In this document: positions 25,901 through 36,250 of the stretch, piece by piece
Layout of the letters: every line of letters begins with the position of its first letter
Position numbering within the stretch: position 1 is the stretch's first letter
Source of the DNA: Hydractinia symbiolongicarpus
Lineage: Eukaryota; Cnidaria; Hydrozoa; Anthoathecata; Hydractiniidae
NCBI RefSeq assembly: GCF_029227915.1
Contig: NC_079888.1
Span: 18,950,001-19,014,000, forward strand
DNA length: 64,000 nucleotides
Direction of reading: 5' to 3'
Position numbers and translations under genes: made by a program
Notes under the pieces: generated by a model
Databases searched by the model: none
Seen by the model: the letters and a program-made list of their open reading frames with translations, nothing else
What the model was told of the DNA's origin: nothing

Positions 25901-28795
25901 ATTGATATTGATCAAACAATTTGGTTGTTTGGATGGACGTGAACCATGTAATACAAATTCAGTTTTTCCTTTTTTAAGGTTAAGTAGCAAACAATTGTCG
26001 TTCACCCATCTTTGAACAATTTCAGCTTCTTCATTTATAAGTTTCTCGATGTTGGATGATAATTTGTCGGAAAAATATAGTACAGTGTCATCAGCATACA
26101 TCAACAAGGAACATATGGTAAGCTGGGACTGGAGGTCATTAACTAAGATAAGAAACAACAAGGGTCCAAGAATGGAACCTTGCGGTACACCATGTGTTAT
26201 ACTTTCTACATTGGAATATACTCCTTCATACACGACAAGTTGTTTTCGATTAAACAAGTAGTTACTGAACCATTCAAGTTCAACTCCATTTATTCCATAG
26301 TAAGGTAACTTTTGCAATAAGCATGAATGATTGACGGTGTCGAATGCTTTCGAAAAGTCCATATAAAGAACACCAGTATATTTACCTCCTTCAATGTTGT
26401 GTCGAATGTGATCAACCAATTTTGAAACCGCATGTTGTGCAGATCGATTGCGACGAAACCCATATTGACAAGAACTAAGTAGGTTATTGTTCTCTGAATG
26501 GTCTGTAATTTGATGACAAGCAATTTTTTCTATAACTTTGGATATAACATTCAGGACAGATATCGGTCTATAGTTGTCAAAAGAGTTCCTTTTTCCTGAA
26601 GATTTATACAATGGTGTTACTTTTGCAGTTTTTTCAGCTGTAGGAAAAGTTCCTACTTTAAAATTCCAATTTATCAAGAATGATATCGGTGGTGCAAGTT
26701 CTTCAGCGGCATCCTTGACCAACGAACTTGGAATGTCATCAACACCAGATGCTTTTGATCTTCTTATTGATTTCAGAATCGGTAAAACATCGTCAACAAA
26801 AACTTGACTGAACTTAAAAGTCACTTTTTGAAGCATCTAAGGTAGCTTTGACATGAAAACGTTTTCCATGTAGAGTTCGAAATTGAAGGTATCTTCTTCG
26901 ATAAAGAGGAACCAATAGTTGAGAAAAAGGTACAGAAATTATCAGCAATACGCTTTTTATCTGTTACGATACAATCATCAATTTTAAATGATCTACTCAG
27001 GCTTTCCTTTTCCTTTGAGGGATAACATTTTTTGATTTGGTTCCAGAATTGTTTTGGATGATGCATGTTTTCTTTGAAAACATGTCGTACATAGTTAGAT
27101 TTGGCATGACGTATAGTGTTTGTTACATTATTACGCATACGTTTATAAGCGGACCAATCGATTTCGGCATTAGTACGTTTCGCCCCTCGGAGATAATAGT
27201 CACGAGTATTCATTTTAAGTTTAATTTCTTTCGTCATCCATGGGTTATCCTTGCCACCAATTTTCTTTTCAATTAAAGATGCATGAATATCAATTACTTT
27301 AATAACATAACTCTTAAATAAATCCCAAGCAGCGTTAACATTTGGTTGCGATAGACAGTTTTCCCATGGTACGTTACGTAGATTTGATTTGAATTCGTTT
27401 TTGTTGTATTTTTTGTAATTGTAAAAACTTATCTTTATCTTCTTCACTGAGTCCACACTGCGGAGCATAAACTGACAGAAAAATGACAATCCTATTACCT
27501 ATCAAAAACTTTTATCACTATAATACAACTATCAACACACATAACATCTATTACTTTTTCTACCCACTTCTCTGCAACGAATATACCAACTCCTCCATAT
27601 CCATCACTATTACCAATCCAAAAAAGCTTATACCTTGCCCTCCTACCTTCAACAAATCTCACTGAAGCTCCTCTCCACCTGACTTCCTGAACACAACACA
27701 TATCAACAGATCTACGTTCTAACATTTCAACTACTTCACCTGCTCTACCTCTCAGAGTACCAACATTTACACTAGCCATCCTCAACCTAGTGTTATCTAC
27801 CTTGTGATATTCAAAATTAATATATAATAAGTAATGGAACGAAAAAATCTTTTTTTTGCGAATCATCAAATCCTTTCGCAAAATCGCAAAACTCTACCAA
27901 AAATAAATCACAATAAGATATTAGCAAATTAACAATTAATTCTTCCAATCATTTTTAGGATAGATTTCAAATTTATTTGTGGATAGAACACTAAAGTTCA
28001 CACCACATTCCATGTTGATTCTGCATGCAAGTTTCTTGAAAAATAAATGCCCATCCTTTTTTTAACGCATTTTGCGGATCTCGCTATTTGCGGCAACATT
28101 TTTCATGACAGACAGACCTATAGGAGTATTAAAATATAGATAAAATATTATTTTACTTACCTTGTAACAGCTTTTTCTGCGTAAGTGACATTTTGAAACT
28201 TAATAACAATAGCCACGTTTCCTGATTCAGTAACGTTCAAGCACCTTATCGTAGATTGAGGGTCATTGGATGAAATAATAGATCTAAAAGGACTAAATGA
28301 AATTAAAAAGAGTCTCCATGATATTTTTTAATCCTATTTGGAACGGGGGCTCACAGCAAAGTAAGTTTTATTTGTTCATTATTATATTCTTAATTACTTC
28401 CTTAATTGATTTAAAGCTTTGTCACTAGGAATTCTTTTATGACTTATACCTTTTTTAAAACTTTTTTACTTTAATGATGTCACCATATGAGACCTCGAAA
28501 CTACCATAAAAAGCTCTCTAAAATGCAAAGAGCTCTAAATTATGATCTAATGATTATAATAAGCATTAAAATGTTAATGTTATAAATTTCAACATTTTAG
28601 GCTTTTTCCCAATTTTTACAATTCTAGCCCTATATATGGAGTATATAGCCCTATATATGGAGTATATAGACAATACTTCTAGTATTATATTACTAAATTA
28701 GGTGAAAGAGAATAAAGATTATACCTGATTTTGTTTACTTCTTTTTTTGTTATTTGTGCCGGAAATTCTTTTATTATAATATAGTTTGACTTCAT
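16963..28795 (-). CDS. RRM-fold protein of unknown family, seven exons
   Basis: Exons read right to left: 28725-28795, 28161-28283, 21184-21299, 19750-20687, 19484-19515, 17850-18004 and 16975-17348. All junctions are GT-AG, all phases close, and the sum is 603 codons. The last exon either stops by read-through at 16963-16965 (adding VCM) or splices on at CAG/GTTTGT. Residues 1-85 read as an RNA recognition motif: beta1 SNYIIIKEFP, an alpha1 with TKKEVNKI, beta3 GNVAIVIKF, alpha2 TYAEKAVTRYNN and beta4 LLGRCVTIEYY. Its RNP motifs lack the usual aromatics, so RNA binding is not assured. A polar, probably disordered 313-codon exon follows. The C-terminal exons carry LLPPVPSDEEIVAIIEDV, then AVAGVLRGIRCRGYVDKQLL, then a repetitive tail rich in K, Q and T. 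An upstream 5' exon is possible, because a polypyrimidine tract and AAG sit next to the ATG. I do not recognise the family. A 6.9-kb intron holds LINEs. Confidence 0.72.
17395..17507 (+). mobile_element. Short Helitron-like element, 3' end
   Basis: The 3' end has a hairpin CCCGTGG-ATTTTT-CCACGGG (17477-17496), seven bases, then CTAG (17504-17507) followed by T. This is the hairpin plus CTRR-T arrangement typical of Helitron 3' ends. The same ending occurs at 41838, 60877 and 63165 on the minus strand. It lies in the last intron of the RRM gene. The 5' boundary is approximate, and the body has no coding capacity. Confidence 0.6.
18124..19440. repeat. 22-bp minisatellite, about 60 copies, in an RRM-gene intron
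   Basis: The unit is GTAAGAAAATGATGAAGTGG plus TT, with common variants TGATGTAG, TGATAAAG and AGTAATGTAG. Copies decay toward the right end (19130-19440). A run of marked variants starting AGTGTTTATAAGACAAATGA at 18651 recurs at 19048, showing a higher-order duplication of about 397 bp. The array fills most of the intron between exons 17850-18004 and 19484-19515. The unit has no stop complement, so several long minus-strand frames appear, which I regard as artefacts. Confidence 0.95.
22541..23763 (+). mobile_element. 5'-truncated non-LTR retrotransposon with (GAT)n tail
   Basis: A 400-codon open frame (22540-23742) encodes the second half of an RT, from LGVDEWL onward through GVHQGSVLSPLLF and the YADDLV active site. 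A C4HC3 PHD-like finger follows (CGVC, FCQTC, HWVHKKC, CKRC). The C-terminal part has VMLYGSETWAV and RLNWLGHLERM blocks. The 3' end has an ACCCATGCTAGCATGG palindrome and a (GAT)n tail, shared with copies at 46580-46633 and 32078-32137. The endonuclease and first half of the RT are absent, so it cannot act alone. It is inserted in inverse orientation inside an older minus-strand copy. Confidence 0.88.
24642..27489 (-). pseudogene. 5'-truncated LINE of the jockey/CR1/L2 group
   Basis: A frame at 26821-27489 holds the region between endonuclease and RT. It is followed by a 463-codon frame (25445-26836) with FSKAFDTVNH, GVPQGSILGPLLF and the YADDTVLYF active site. The RT core therefore looks intact, but a frameshift near 26830 splits the protein, another near 25450 cuts off the family's C-terminal segment, and the endonuclease is missing. 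The 3' untranslated part runs to about 24642 and carries a 235-bp tandem duplication. It interrupts the older LINE between its endonuclease halves, with about 50 endonuclease codons lost at the junction. The clade is judged from motifs only. Confidence 0.82.
24841..25300. repeat. 235-bp tandem duplication in the LINE 3' region
   Basis: CTACACTGCTTAGTCAAAAC at 24841 recurs at 25076. The following ~215 bases, including GAACAAAATGAAAGGCAAT and the CAATGCAAGAAAACCAAAAA segment, match with few changes. Confidence 0.85.
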
Positions 28796-30414
28796 TCTTA
28801 AAAAGCAAAAAAAAAATTAAAATGTCTTGTTTAATTTAACACAAAAAGGTACACAGCTACATAAACTAGATTGGGTAATTCAGGTTTTGCTGTGAATTAT
28901 TTACTGTGTGCCTGCACACCTTCACTCAAACCTAAAGATTCAGACATGTCCTGGAAGCGCAGAAACATTAAACTCATAACAGCTTATTAAAATGCAGTAT
29001 GGTTGGCAAATTTGGTTTTATTATGGACAAAGTTTTGATTAAGGAGCAAACCACGAGTCTGCACAGAAAACCAGAAAGTTACAATATGGTCACAGACTGC
29101 GAAGAGAACCAGTAATTTTTGGAGGTCTGTGTAGGCAAGTGTAAACACTAGCGTTCCAATGTGTCAATAGTTGACAAACTGTCTTTCTTTTCATTCCCTG
29201 AACATTCGGATTGTGTTGGGGCAAAAAGAATACACTTTTTTATATAACAAAGGTCAGTTACCAAAGTGACATGAAAGTAGTAATTTTAAAAATTAATACT
29301 TCTTATCTGTTCAGTTATTGTCACAGAATAATATCAAATAATTTCAAGTCATGCACAAGCATGACTTTAGACAATAAATGAAATCATTTTCGGACCAGAT
29401 CACACCATCATTCTTTAACATATTTTAGGCTTCAATCTTATTTTTGTCTGTATCATGGTTGTGTACCATCCTTTTGCGCTCCTGTAATGTTGTTTAAACA
29501 TTTTTTGTTTTACCAAAATGAACAGTATCACAGTCCTTACATGGGATTTCATAGAGAATAATACATTGCTGGCTCAAGACACCAAGCCTTAGTTGGAAAT
29601 AAATGTGTATGCTCTCTGTCAAAACTTGCTAGTTGGAATTGAGCTTTGACAAACGCGATAAGACCATCATTAAATGTCGTCATCCCGTTTACAAGGAGGA
29701 ATGCACATGAACATGGGTAGGGCCACATCACTGTTCATTATATTATTTTTGCTAACATTTGTGCATCCCAAGAACAAGGACTGGAAACTGGCACAAAAAT
29801 GGTATTGTTAATGCCTCTTTTTTAAAGCTTACCTCCCCCAACAAAAAATGTTTATCTAAATCAACTTGTTTATCTAAATCAAATTAAAGTGCTGATTAAA
29901 AAATAATATTTTTTTGCTCAAAACTTGTAACTTTACTAGATGTATATAAGCCCCATTAATTTTAATGGGACTTAGATAAAGCAGAGCAGCAACAAGATTT
30001 TTTAAAAACCCATAAAATAAGCCAAAATGACAACCTTAAGCCATGATTTGATAATTGAGGAAAAAAATCCAATGAATTCGATATGAGCCAACAGACAAAC
30101 GTACACTGACAAAGTGAACAAAGCTATAGCAAAAAGCATAAAAGAGTTAACCATAAAAAACAATACATAGGGTTTCATTTACAAATATATTTACCGTTGT
30201 GTTGCAATATTTCTAGCTAGGAAATTTTGATTTCTTCACATAATTCACTACATCACATACAGAAAGTTATAATCAATTAAAGTAGTTAATAAACAATTAA
30301 AACACACAAACTTTAACTATGACTACGGACCTTGAAAAAGAAAGTTACATCATAGTGAACTCAGATAAATGAAGACACTGAAAATGAATTCCTAAAGAAG
30401 CAAACTCTTTTATA
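28796..30414. other. Intergenic start of the divergent interval
   Basis: The 5' side of the RRM gene, likely holding its promoter and any 5' untranslated exon. A lone TTAAAGCTTACCTCCC near 29825 matches the end of the element at 33430, but no partner end is seen. No gene is recognised. (A small 21-bp tandem duplication, AGCCCTATATATGGAGTATA plus T, lies just outside at 28626-28667 in the RRM gene's first intron.). Confidence 0.45.
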
Positions 30415-30840
30415 GCTATTTTTCGGCTTTCTTCATTTCTTACTCTCATTGTACTCGGGAGTGCAAAAACAGAGTCATTAAATAAGGAATTTGATTTTCG
30501 GCTTTTTTATTTCTTACTCCAACTATACTCGGGAGTACAAAAACAAAGGTTATTAAATGATGAATGAAATGTTAGGCTTTTTTTTATTTTCTACTCTCAT
30601 TGTACTCGGGAGTGCAAAAACAAGTAAATTTAATTACCTGCTGTACTAAAAACTGTACGTACGTGAGTACACTCGCGAGTAAAAATATAATTAATCATTG
30701 AGAGTATGATTAACAAAAATGCGAGTAATATCATTTTAGTTGAACTCGCGTTGTACTCGGAAGTGAATTACTCGCACTTTCACTGTTTAATTTTTGTACT
30801 CTTACTCTCGAAAATGTGTAGCTTTACTCGCGATCGGCAC
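30415..30840. repeat. Three ~76-bp tandem units plus ACTCGCGAGT palindromes
   Basis: Units with TTTCGGCTTT, TTACTCTCATT and GTACTCGGGAGTGCAAAAAC lie near 30421, 30494 and 30570 (spacing 74 and 78 bp). To the right, the word ACTCG occurs repeatedly in both orientations, including CACTCGCGAGT at 30670. This suggests a decayed inverted-repeat element built on an ACTCGnGAGT word. Confidence 0.6.
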
Positions 30841-31559
30841 TGTATCTTATATGATAATGTGGAGTGTTTGTGATGGTCATAGTGGATATTGTCATTTTCC
30901 TTCGATGTTGCCGATTAATGCATGTCATGTGCATGTCGGGCCTTATCGACTGGTTATATACTAAAGTACTGAGTCGATGTAGACAATCTTTTTTGTCATG
31001 GAATATAAGATTTACACTCGTAAAAATGCAAGCTAACAAAATATTAACATAAGTGTAAAAAATTATATAAGGTTTTAAAATTGTATATAACTCCTGTGTA
31101 AATTTATAGGCAAAAGATATATATACAGGCAGGATGAAATAGGAACTTTAAATTAAAACTTTTCTTGGAAAATCAAAAGGCCAAAAATTTATATATGCCA
31201 TGTTTTTATGTATAAAAAATTGAAACTACTTAACCATATTAGCACAGTCTATAAGGCTTTTCTTCTATAGACTATGATATTAGCTAGCCAGCTACAGTTC
31301 GGTAGCTGGTTAAACATCTCATCCAACGAAATTAACAGCTAGCTAAGTAATAATATGGTTGAATACGATTTTTCTGATTCTTCATAAATATAGTCCAAGC
31401 TGTATATAAATGTATAACACGTGCTCTACCAGATTTTCACTCTAATGTGTCCAAAACCTGGCCGGGTCAATTCAACGGTACTCAAAATATGATGTTTTAA
31501 TGTACCTGAGAATGTTTGTTTGGACTTGCAAAAAACAGAGCTTGTGTGCTACATCCCTT
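30841..31559. other. Intergenic, no gene seen
   Basis: AT-rich sequence with no recognised gene or repeat partner. Confidence 0.4.
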
Positions 31560-31740
31560 CTTTTAAATCTAAAAGGCACCAAAGATGGGCCTAACATGGT
31601 CTTTTGCCCAATCTTGTGACGCCCTGCCCAGTCTTAAGACTGGCCGGCCAATCTTAAGACTTGGCAATTTTGTGTCCAAAGATTGGGCAGCGTCCTAAGA
31701 TTGGGCAGAACATATACATTGTTCTACGACTTGTCCTACG
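31560..31740. repeat. Palindrome-rich repeat built on TTGGGC words
   Basis: A perfect 16-bp palindrome CCAGTCTTAAGACTGG (31628-31643) overlaps TGGCCGGCCA. To its right are GTCCAAAGATTGGGCAG and GTCCTAAGATTGGGCAG, ending in AACA. A segment at 36060-36250 has the same order and the same AACA end, with TATAG in place of TAAGA. Confidence 0.5.
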
Positions 31741-31754
31741 AAGAAGTTTTTGGT

Positions 31755-32440
31755 GCCTTAGCTTGATTATAACTTTTGCACTTTGTGTGGAGACCAGGGT
31801 TCGTTTCACCTGGGTGGCAATTCATTATACGGGGTAGCGAATGTTACCATTGCCCTGGGTTAACCCAAACCACGTCAGAGAAATTGGGGAGATGGCACAA
31901 CTGTGTGGGCCGCTGTTGGATGGTTGCGCAGAGTTCAACTCTATGCAGACCCAGCTCTTTTTTCCGGTCTAGTTCGCGTCATAATACTGGTTGAACCCAT
32001 CACGGGCCAGGATTCACATTAAGCAGCCATTATGAAATAATAGACAAATGCCGTAATCATAATGTTTTGTGGTGAAATCATCATCATCATTCTGGGCTTA
32101 ACGTCCGTTTTCCATGCTAGCATGGGTTGGACAGGACAATATATATATACTGGTTTTTCAAGGAATTCTTCTTTTTTTTTAGTCAAATCTTTAATATGTT
32201 TTAGATATTGCTTAATCCTTTCCATTTTCACTGTGAAGGTTTGACCATGAAATGTCCACCTTGTACCCCATCATAGAGCAACGAAGTTCTCCTTTGTTCG
32301 GCCTTAATTCGGCCTGTGTAGCTCAAAATAAGCATAAAATACTCTAGGTCTTCCCATCTAAGCAATGGCCTCTCAGACAGGGGATATGCTTGGATATTTG
32401 TGAGGCTAGCCCTGTAATTATGCACATCATCTCTGTCTAT
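31755..32440 (+). mobile_element. SINE family A, two fragments split by a LINE tail
   Basis: At 31755-32045 there is a tRNA-like head with a weak B box (GGTTCGTTTC near 31799) and the body block GAGAAATTGGGGAGATGGCA that is shared with the copy at 5341. At 32235-32440 is the 3' body with AAATACTCTAGG and GGATATTTGTGAGGCTAGCC blocks, again shared. About 190 bases between them are foreign and include the LINE tail at 32078. The two fragments could be one split copy or two subfamily members. Confidence 0.6.
32078..32137 (-). mobile_element. 3' tail of the (GAT)n LINE family
   Basis: On the minus strand it reads CCCATGCTAGCATGG, then GACGTTAAGCC, then (GAT)n. This is the same terminus as at 23700-23760 and 46580-46633. 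Only about 60 bases remain. Confidence 0.8.
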
Positions 32441-33045
32441 TGACCATCACTTTGACTTAACATTTTGAGATTTGTTATTCTGGAAAATTAAACAATTTAC
32501 CATGCGGTAGATAAAGTTCTGTGTTCGATTTGGGCAATTATCTATAGCTAGAAAATAGGGAACTTTAAAAACATTAACAACGTTTTCCGTCTTTCCATAC
32601 TGCCATACTTGCTTCCGGAAACAAACACATCAGTAAATGACCTGTACATGTGCGTGCGTTATAGAAAATGTGACTTTAAGTTATGATTAATGCAAATACG
32701 ATTTTTTAATGTAATTATGAAAACACACTATGTCAGACTTGACTGGCTTTGCAATGATTACTATTAGTCATTGCTTGTAATCTACAATATTTTTGTTTAC
32801 AAGTTTGACGTTTTGTATTGTTCCTTGTCTTGTTACCGGCCACAGACAAGCAAGGTCACGGTAATTCTTGTTGTTCTTATTCCTAATCGAGTTTCTAATT
32901 TATTGATTTTTTTGTAGCTTTTTCAAAACAATTTTGTCAGCTTAGGTACAGAGGTCAACTTTTACATTTTAGTTCACCCAACTATAAAATAGCTAGCTAG
33001 CAACAAGCAACCAAATGGGAACTGCAATTAACTTTATTATTACTA
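32441..33045. other. Intergenic, no gene seen
   Basis: No recognised gene. The right end runs into the (TAA)-type tail of the SINE that follows. Confidence 0.4.
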
Positions 33046-33345
33046 TTATTTACCCAGGATAGCCTCTTCAGTTCCTAATGGTACTGCTATCAACGAGGGT
33101 CCTGCGAAGGGGGTCCTAGCGCATTTAAAGCTCCCATTTGAGCTACGAAAGTCGTGGAAGCACAGCAATCGCTCAACTAGACAACCGCCTAAGATATCAA
33201 TCCTATTCTCATGCTGAGCGCTAAGCAGAAAGGATAGATTCACACTTTTATAGTCTCTGGCATGACTTGGCCGGGGTTTGAACCCAAGACCTCCCGCACT
33301 GGAAGCGAACGCTCTACCACAATGCTATCAGTCGGTAAAGTTGGT
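33030..33345 (-). mobile_element. tRNA-derived SINE, family B, best copy
   Basis: On the minus strand the head has an A-box-like TAGCATTGTGGTAGAGCG and a B box GGTTCAAACCC (about 33271-33281), then a body with TCATGCCAGAGACTATAAAA and TCGTAGCTCAAATGGGAGCT. It ends in an (AAT/TAA)-type tail near 33030-33055. Three further copies, all on the same strand, lie at 35380, 59454 and 61300. Confidence 0.8.
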
Positions 33346-33429
33346 AGTCGGTAACATAAGCTAGCTAGCTATATAAACATGCGACATGGCGTTAAAAGAG
33401 TTTTTCATATATCAAGACCTTGTATTTAA

Positions 33430-34897
33430 AGCTTACCTCCCACTTTAAAAAAAGTATTCGAAAATCAACTCAAAATATTGTACTAATAACAAAAAAAAAT
33501 TTCTTTTGTACTTATTTTGATTTGTTCTCAAGATATTCGTTGTTAAAGTTGTAAAATATTAGCTGAAGAAGAAGTTCGTGCCAGTCGGCATCTTGTGTCC
33601 CGATTGTAAATAAATTCCTTCGTGGGAGGGCTTGTGACGTCAACTCCCGGAAGATAATTTCGCTGACTCTGCCGTTGGCCGATGTTTTTATAAACAAAGC
33701 GGTTTTATATATGACAAAGCGGTTGTTGTTTTTTCAACATTTGTAACGGGTACTGAAGATGAGTTTGTAACAAGTATATACTGAAGATAAGTAAACACTT
33801 GTTTTTTACTTTCCTTTTTAAAACTGAGTTCCCGTGAAAAAGTTGTGGGCTTTCTTAGTCGGCCAGTAAAAAGTCTACAAAACCTCACAGTGAATCAGAC
33901 TCTAGCTGGGAAAGCTGATATGAAGATGAGAATGGAAGTTGAAGCAATAGCTTAGTAGTGGACCATGGCCTTTTTAGCTATTCCGATGCTCTCAGAACGA
34001 GATTGGCTCTTTCTGACTTGTGTAGAGACTTCAATGCCCACAGGAGACGGGTTGCAGCGCCGGAAAGTATATTTTAAAGTGAAAAAGAAGCTATTTAGGG
34101 CTATCAGAGCAAACCATGGCGGGCGATATTTCATTTTACTCTTTCGAAAAATGCCGCACTGTGATCCCTAAGAGTTTGTGTTGGTTAGAAGAGTTAGACT
34201 CTGAAAGCGTTTTTAATTTAGAAGATTTGATGAAAACTTTATTGGCAGCGTTAATAATCACGACCATGCGGAAGTAAACATAGAAAGAACGGGCGCAAAA
34301 ACACAACCCTGGGCTTATTATAATAACAAATCAAGCAACCTCAATTCCAGAGCCTATAGCGTTCTTTGATATGAGAATGAAACGCGACACAGAAAATAAA
34401 TTAAAATAGATTAGTATAAGAAAGGAAAAAAGAAAAAGAAAGAAAGAAGAATCAACAACTCTCTGTTAATGAGTACACGCAGCTCGTTTCTTCTTGCCTG
34501 TTGGAAGACTGGCAAAGGAATGATTTCCAGCGCTACTTCTATTATTCTTATTACAAAAAGCCATAGCACAAAAACACATTTTATAATTATTAACAAAATT
34601 AATCTTAGTTTCAACAATTTACTCTTCTTCTTTTTCTCTGAGTTATTGTTTTGCGGCAACATGTTCAGGGGGCCTTTTTGCCATCTGGGAGATGACGTCA
34701 AACTGGGTTTAATCCGAAAAAAAATTATCAAAAAATGGCGGCTTTCAAGAAGGAAGCATCCATGCTGTAAACACAAGAAAATGTGGCTTTATATTAGCTT
34801 TATTATTTCAAATTTTACTTAATAAATGTTAAATTACAAATTCTCATCATAATATAAACAGAATAAGATGAACTTTTTTTGAAGTGGGAGGTAAGCT
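33430..34897. mobile_element. 1,468-bp TTAA-flanked inverted-repeat element
   Basis: The ends read AGCTTACCTCCCACTT then AAAAAAAGT in inverted orientation with one mismatch. TTAA flanks both sides exactly (33426-33429 and 34898-34901). TTAA target duplication is the mark of piggyBac-type transposition, but the ends do not start with CCC, so assignment is tentative. No transposase frame is seen, so the element would be non-autonomous. Confidence 0.7.
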
Positions 34898-34901
34898 TTA
34901 A

Positions 34902-35379
34902 CGTAAACTAACTCCAATAAAGTGAAAAAACTGAACCGCTGCAACTATTTCTGGTGTTTTGTTGTATATGGATAGTTGCAATTAAATCGAGTTATGCATT
35001 TCAAGATCGTTGTGGGTAGCAAACACAACACAACAACAAGACCATATCAGTTAATGCATTTTTTAAAGCAGTTAGAGACTTTTTGTTGCATGATGGCTAG
35101 CTAAATAATTATGACTAAGATATCAAAATATGATATTTAGCTCAGTGTGATGTCATGTTATATATATATAGAGGTAGCTATATAGCAACTAGCTAAGCTA
35201 TTGTTTAAGCTATTTATGTTTACTTTTCAAGATAGTCTTTGAATTATTGCAACTTGACCTTACGTAACTTGAGAGGCAGAATCGTTTTGGCTGGGGCAGC
35301 CATGATTAAAATATTTTGTTATATATTCAAGAAACAGAGACTATGACTATGATTTAATTTATATTTTGTGTGATCAGTC
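34902..35379. other. Intergenic, no gene seen
   Basis: AT-rich sequence with TAGCTA words and no recognised gene. Confidence 0.4.
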
Positions 35380-35545
35380 TCACCAGTTTCGAACAACGGA
35401 GTCTTAAAAGCTCCCATTTGAGCTACAAAAAACCTTTTTTGAAATTCTTGCCCAACTGGACGACAGCCTTATGTGGGGATCAAACCTACAAACATTTGGA
35501 CATGAGTCGAACGCTCCACTGACTGTGCCACTGATCTCTATTTAT
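35380..35545 (-). mobile_element. SINE family B, decayed copy
   Basis: It retains the block AAGCTCCCATTTGAGCTAC, a CCAACTGGACGACAGCCTTA segment and a tRNA-like end (GTCGAACGCTCCACTG near 35507) in the family B order. The B box is poor. It is clearly older than the copy at 33030. Confidence 0.6.
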
Positions 35546-35841
35546 CAAATTTATTTGTCAATTTATGTCTGTGTTTGTCTTATTTTTTAAGAAAAAATAA
35601 TTTATGACATAGTATTTGTATTGCCCATACTTTAGCTATGAATTAGATTTTATTTAAAGAATTCATGATATATTCTTCTCAATACATTCTTTGTTCTCAG
35701 TCTTCTCCTAAAGACACTGCATTTCTCCACAGTTGCGCTGGGCCTGCCTTCAATTCGTAACAGTGTGTTGCCCATGGTACAAGGTTTAACTTTATTCCGG
35801 GAGTCTTCAGACTGGCCCATGTTGTCGCTGTTTCTAAAAAG

Positions 35842-36250
35842 TGTCAATAGTTAGGTCTGTTTCTTTTTTTGAAAGTCCTTTGTCAATAGTTGAGCCTGTC
35901 CCATCTTGTGACAGTCTTTAAAAAGCATGGGAATTGTTTGTCAATAGTCACGCCTGTCTCATGTTATGACACATTTTCAAAAATTGCAAGAGTCTTTTGT
36001 GTACAGTTGATTTTGTCCCATCCAATGTCACGGTTTTTTTAAAGCGGGAGATTCCTTTGTCAATAGTTGGGCCTGTTCCAACTTAAGACGGATTTGCATA
36101 CATTTGTCCAAAGTTGCTCTTGGCCCGTCAATAGATGGGCCATCCCAACTGCGAATGAACCGACCGGTCTTTTGACCGGCCCTCCCGTCTATAGACGGGC
36201 CAATACCGTGTCCAATGTTCGGCCCGTGTCCATAGTTGGGTCAGAACATT
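35842..36250. repeat. 59-bp tandem repeat ending in nested palindromes
   Basis: Units begin TGTCAATAGTTGGGCCTG or close variants at about 35842, 35881, 35940, 35999 and 36059. Each contains TCCCATCTTGTGACA-like and TTAAAAAGC-like segments. The right part has a perfect 16-bp palindrome CCCGTCTATAGACGGG (36184-36199), GACCGGTC near 36172, and GGCCCGTCAATAGATGGGCC. Confidence 0.75.

Larger units (their letters stand above)
21735..27881 (-). pseudogene. Broken non-LTR retrotransposon (APE endonuclease + RT), host of two insertions
   Basis: Minus-strand pieces belong to one decayed element. At 27490-27881 is the N-terminal part of an AP-type endonuclease (MASVNVGTLRG and VQEVRWRG blocks). At about 24146-24575 is its middle and end (GGDFNGHVG, YESGGCKTQIDY). 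At 23765-24145 is a linker and RT start with GNYRGLK-like ANYRGLKL. At 21735-22545 are RT, a Cys-rich finger and the C-terminal part. The first gap is filled by a second LINE, the second gap by a plus-strand copy of the same family. It has an internal deletion that removes the region around the first catalytic Asp of the RT, a one-base deletion near 21845, and a lost 3' end. It lies in the RRM gene's large intron and is not functional. Confidence 0.8.

Noticed and set aside
34411-34822. Overlapping frames of 117 and 121 residues on both strands
   Set aside because: They lie inside the TTAA-flanked element, have low-complexity Phe/Leu or Lys runs, and show no family likeness.
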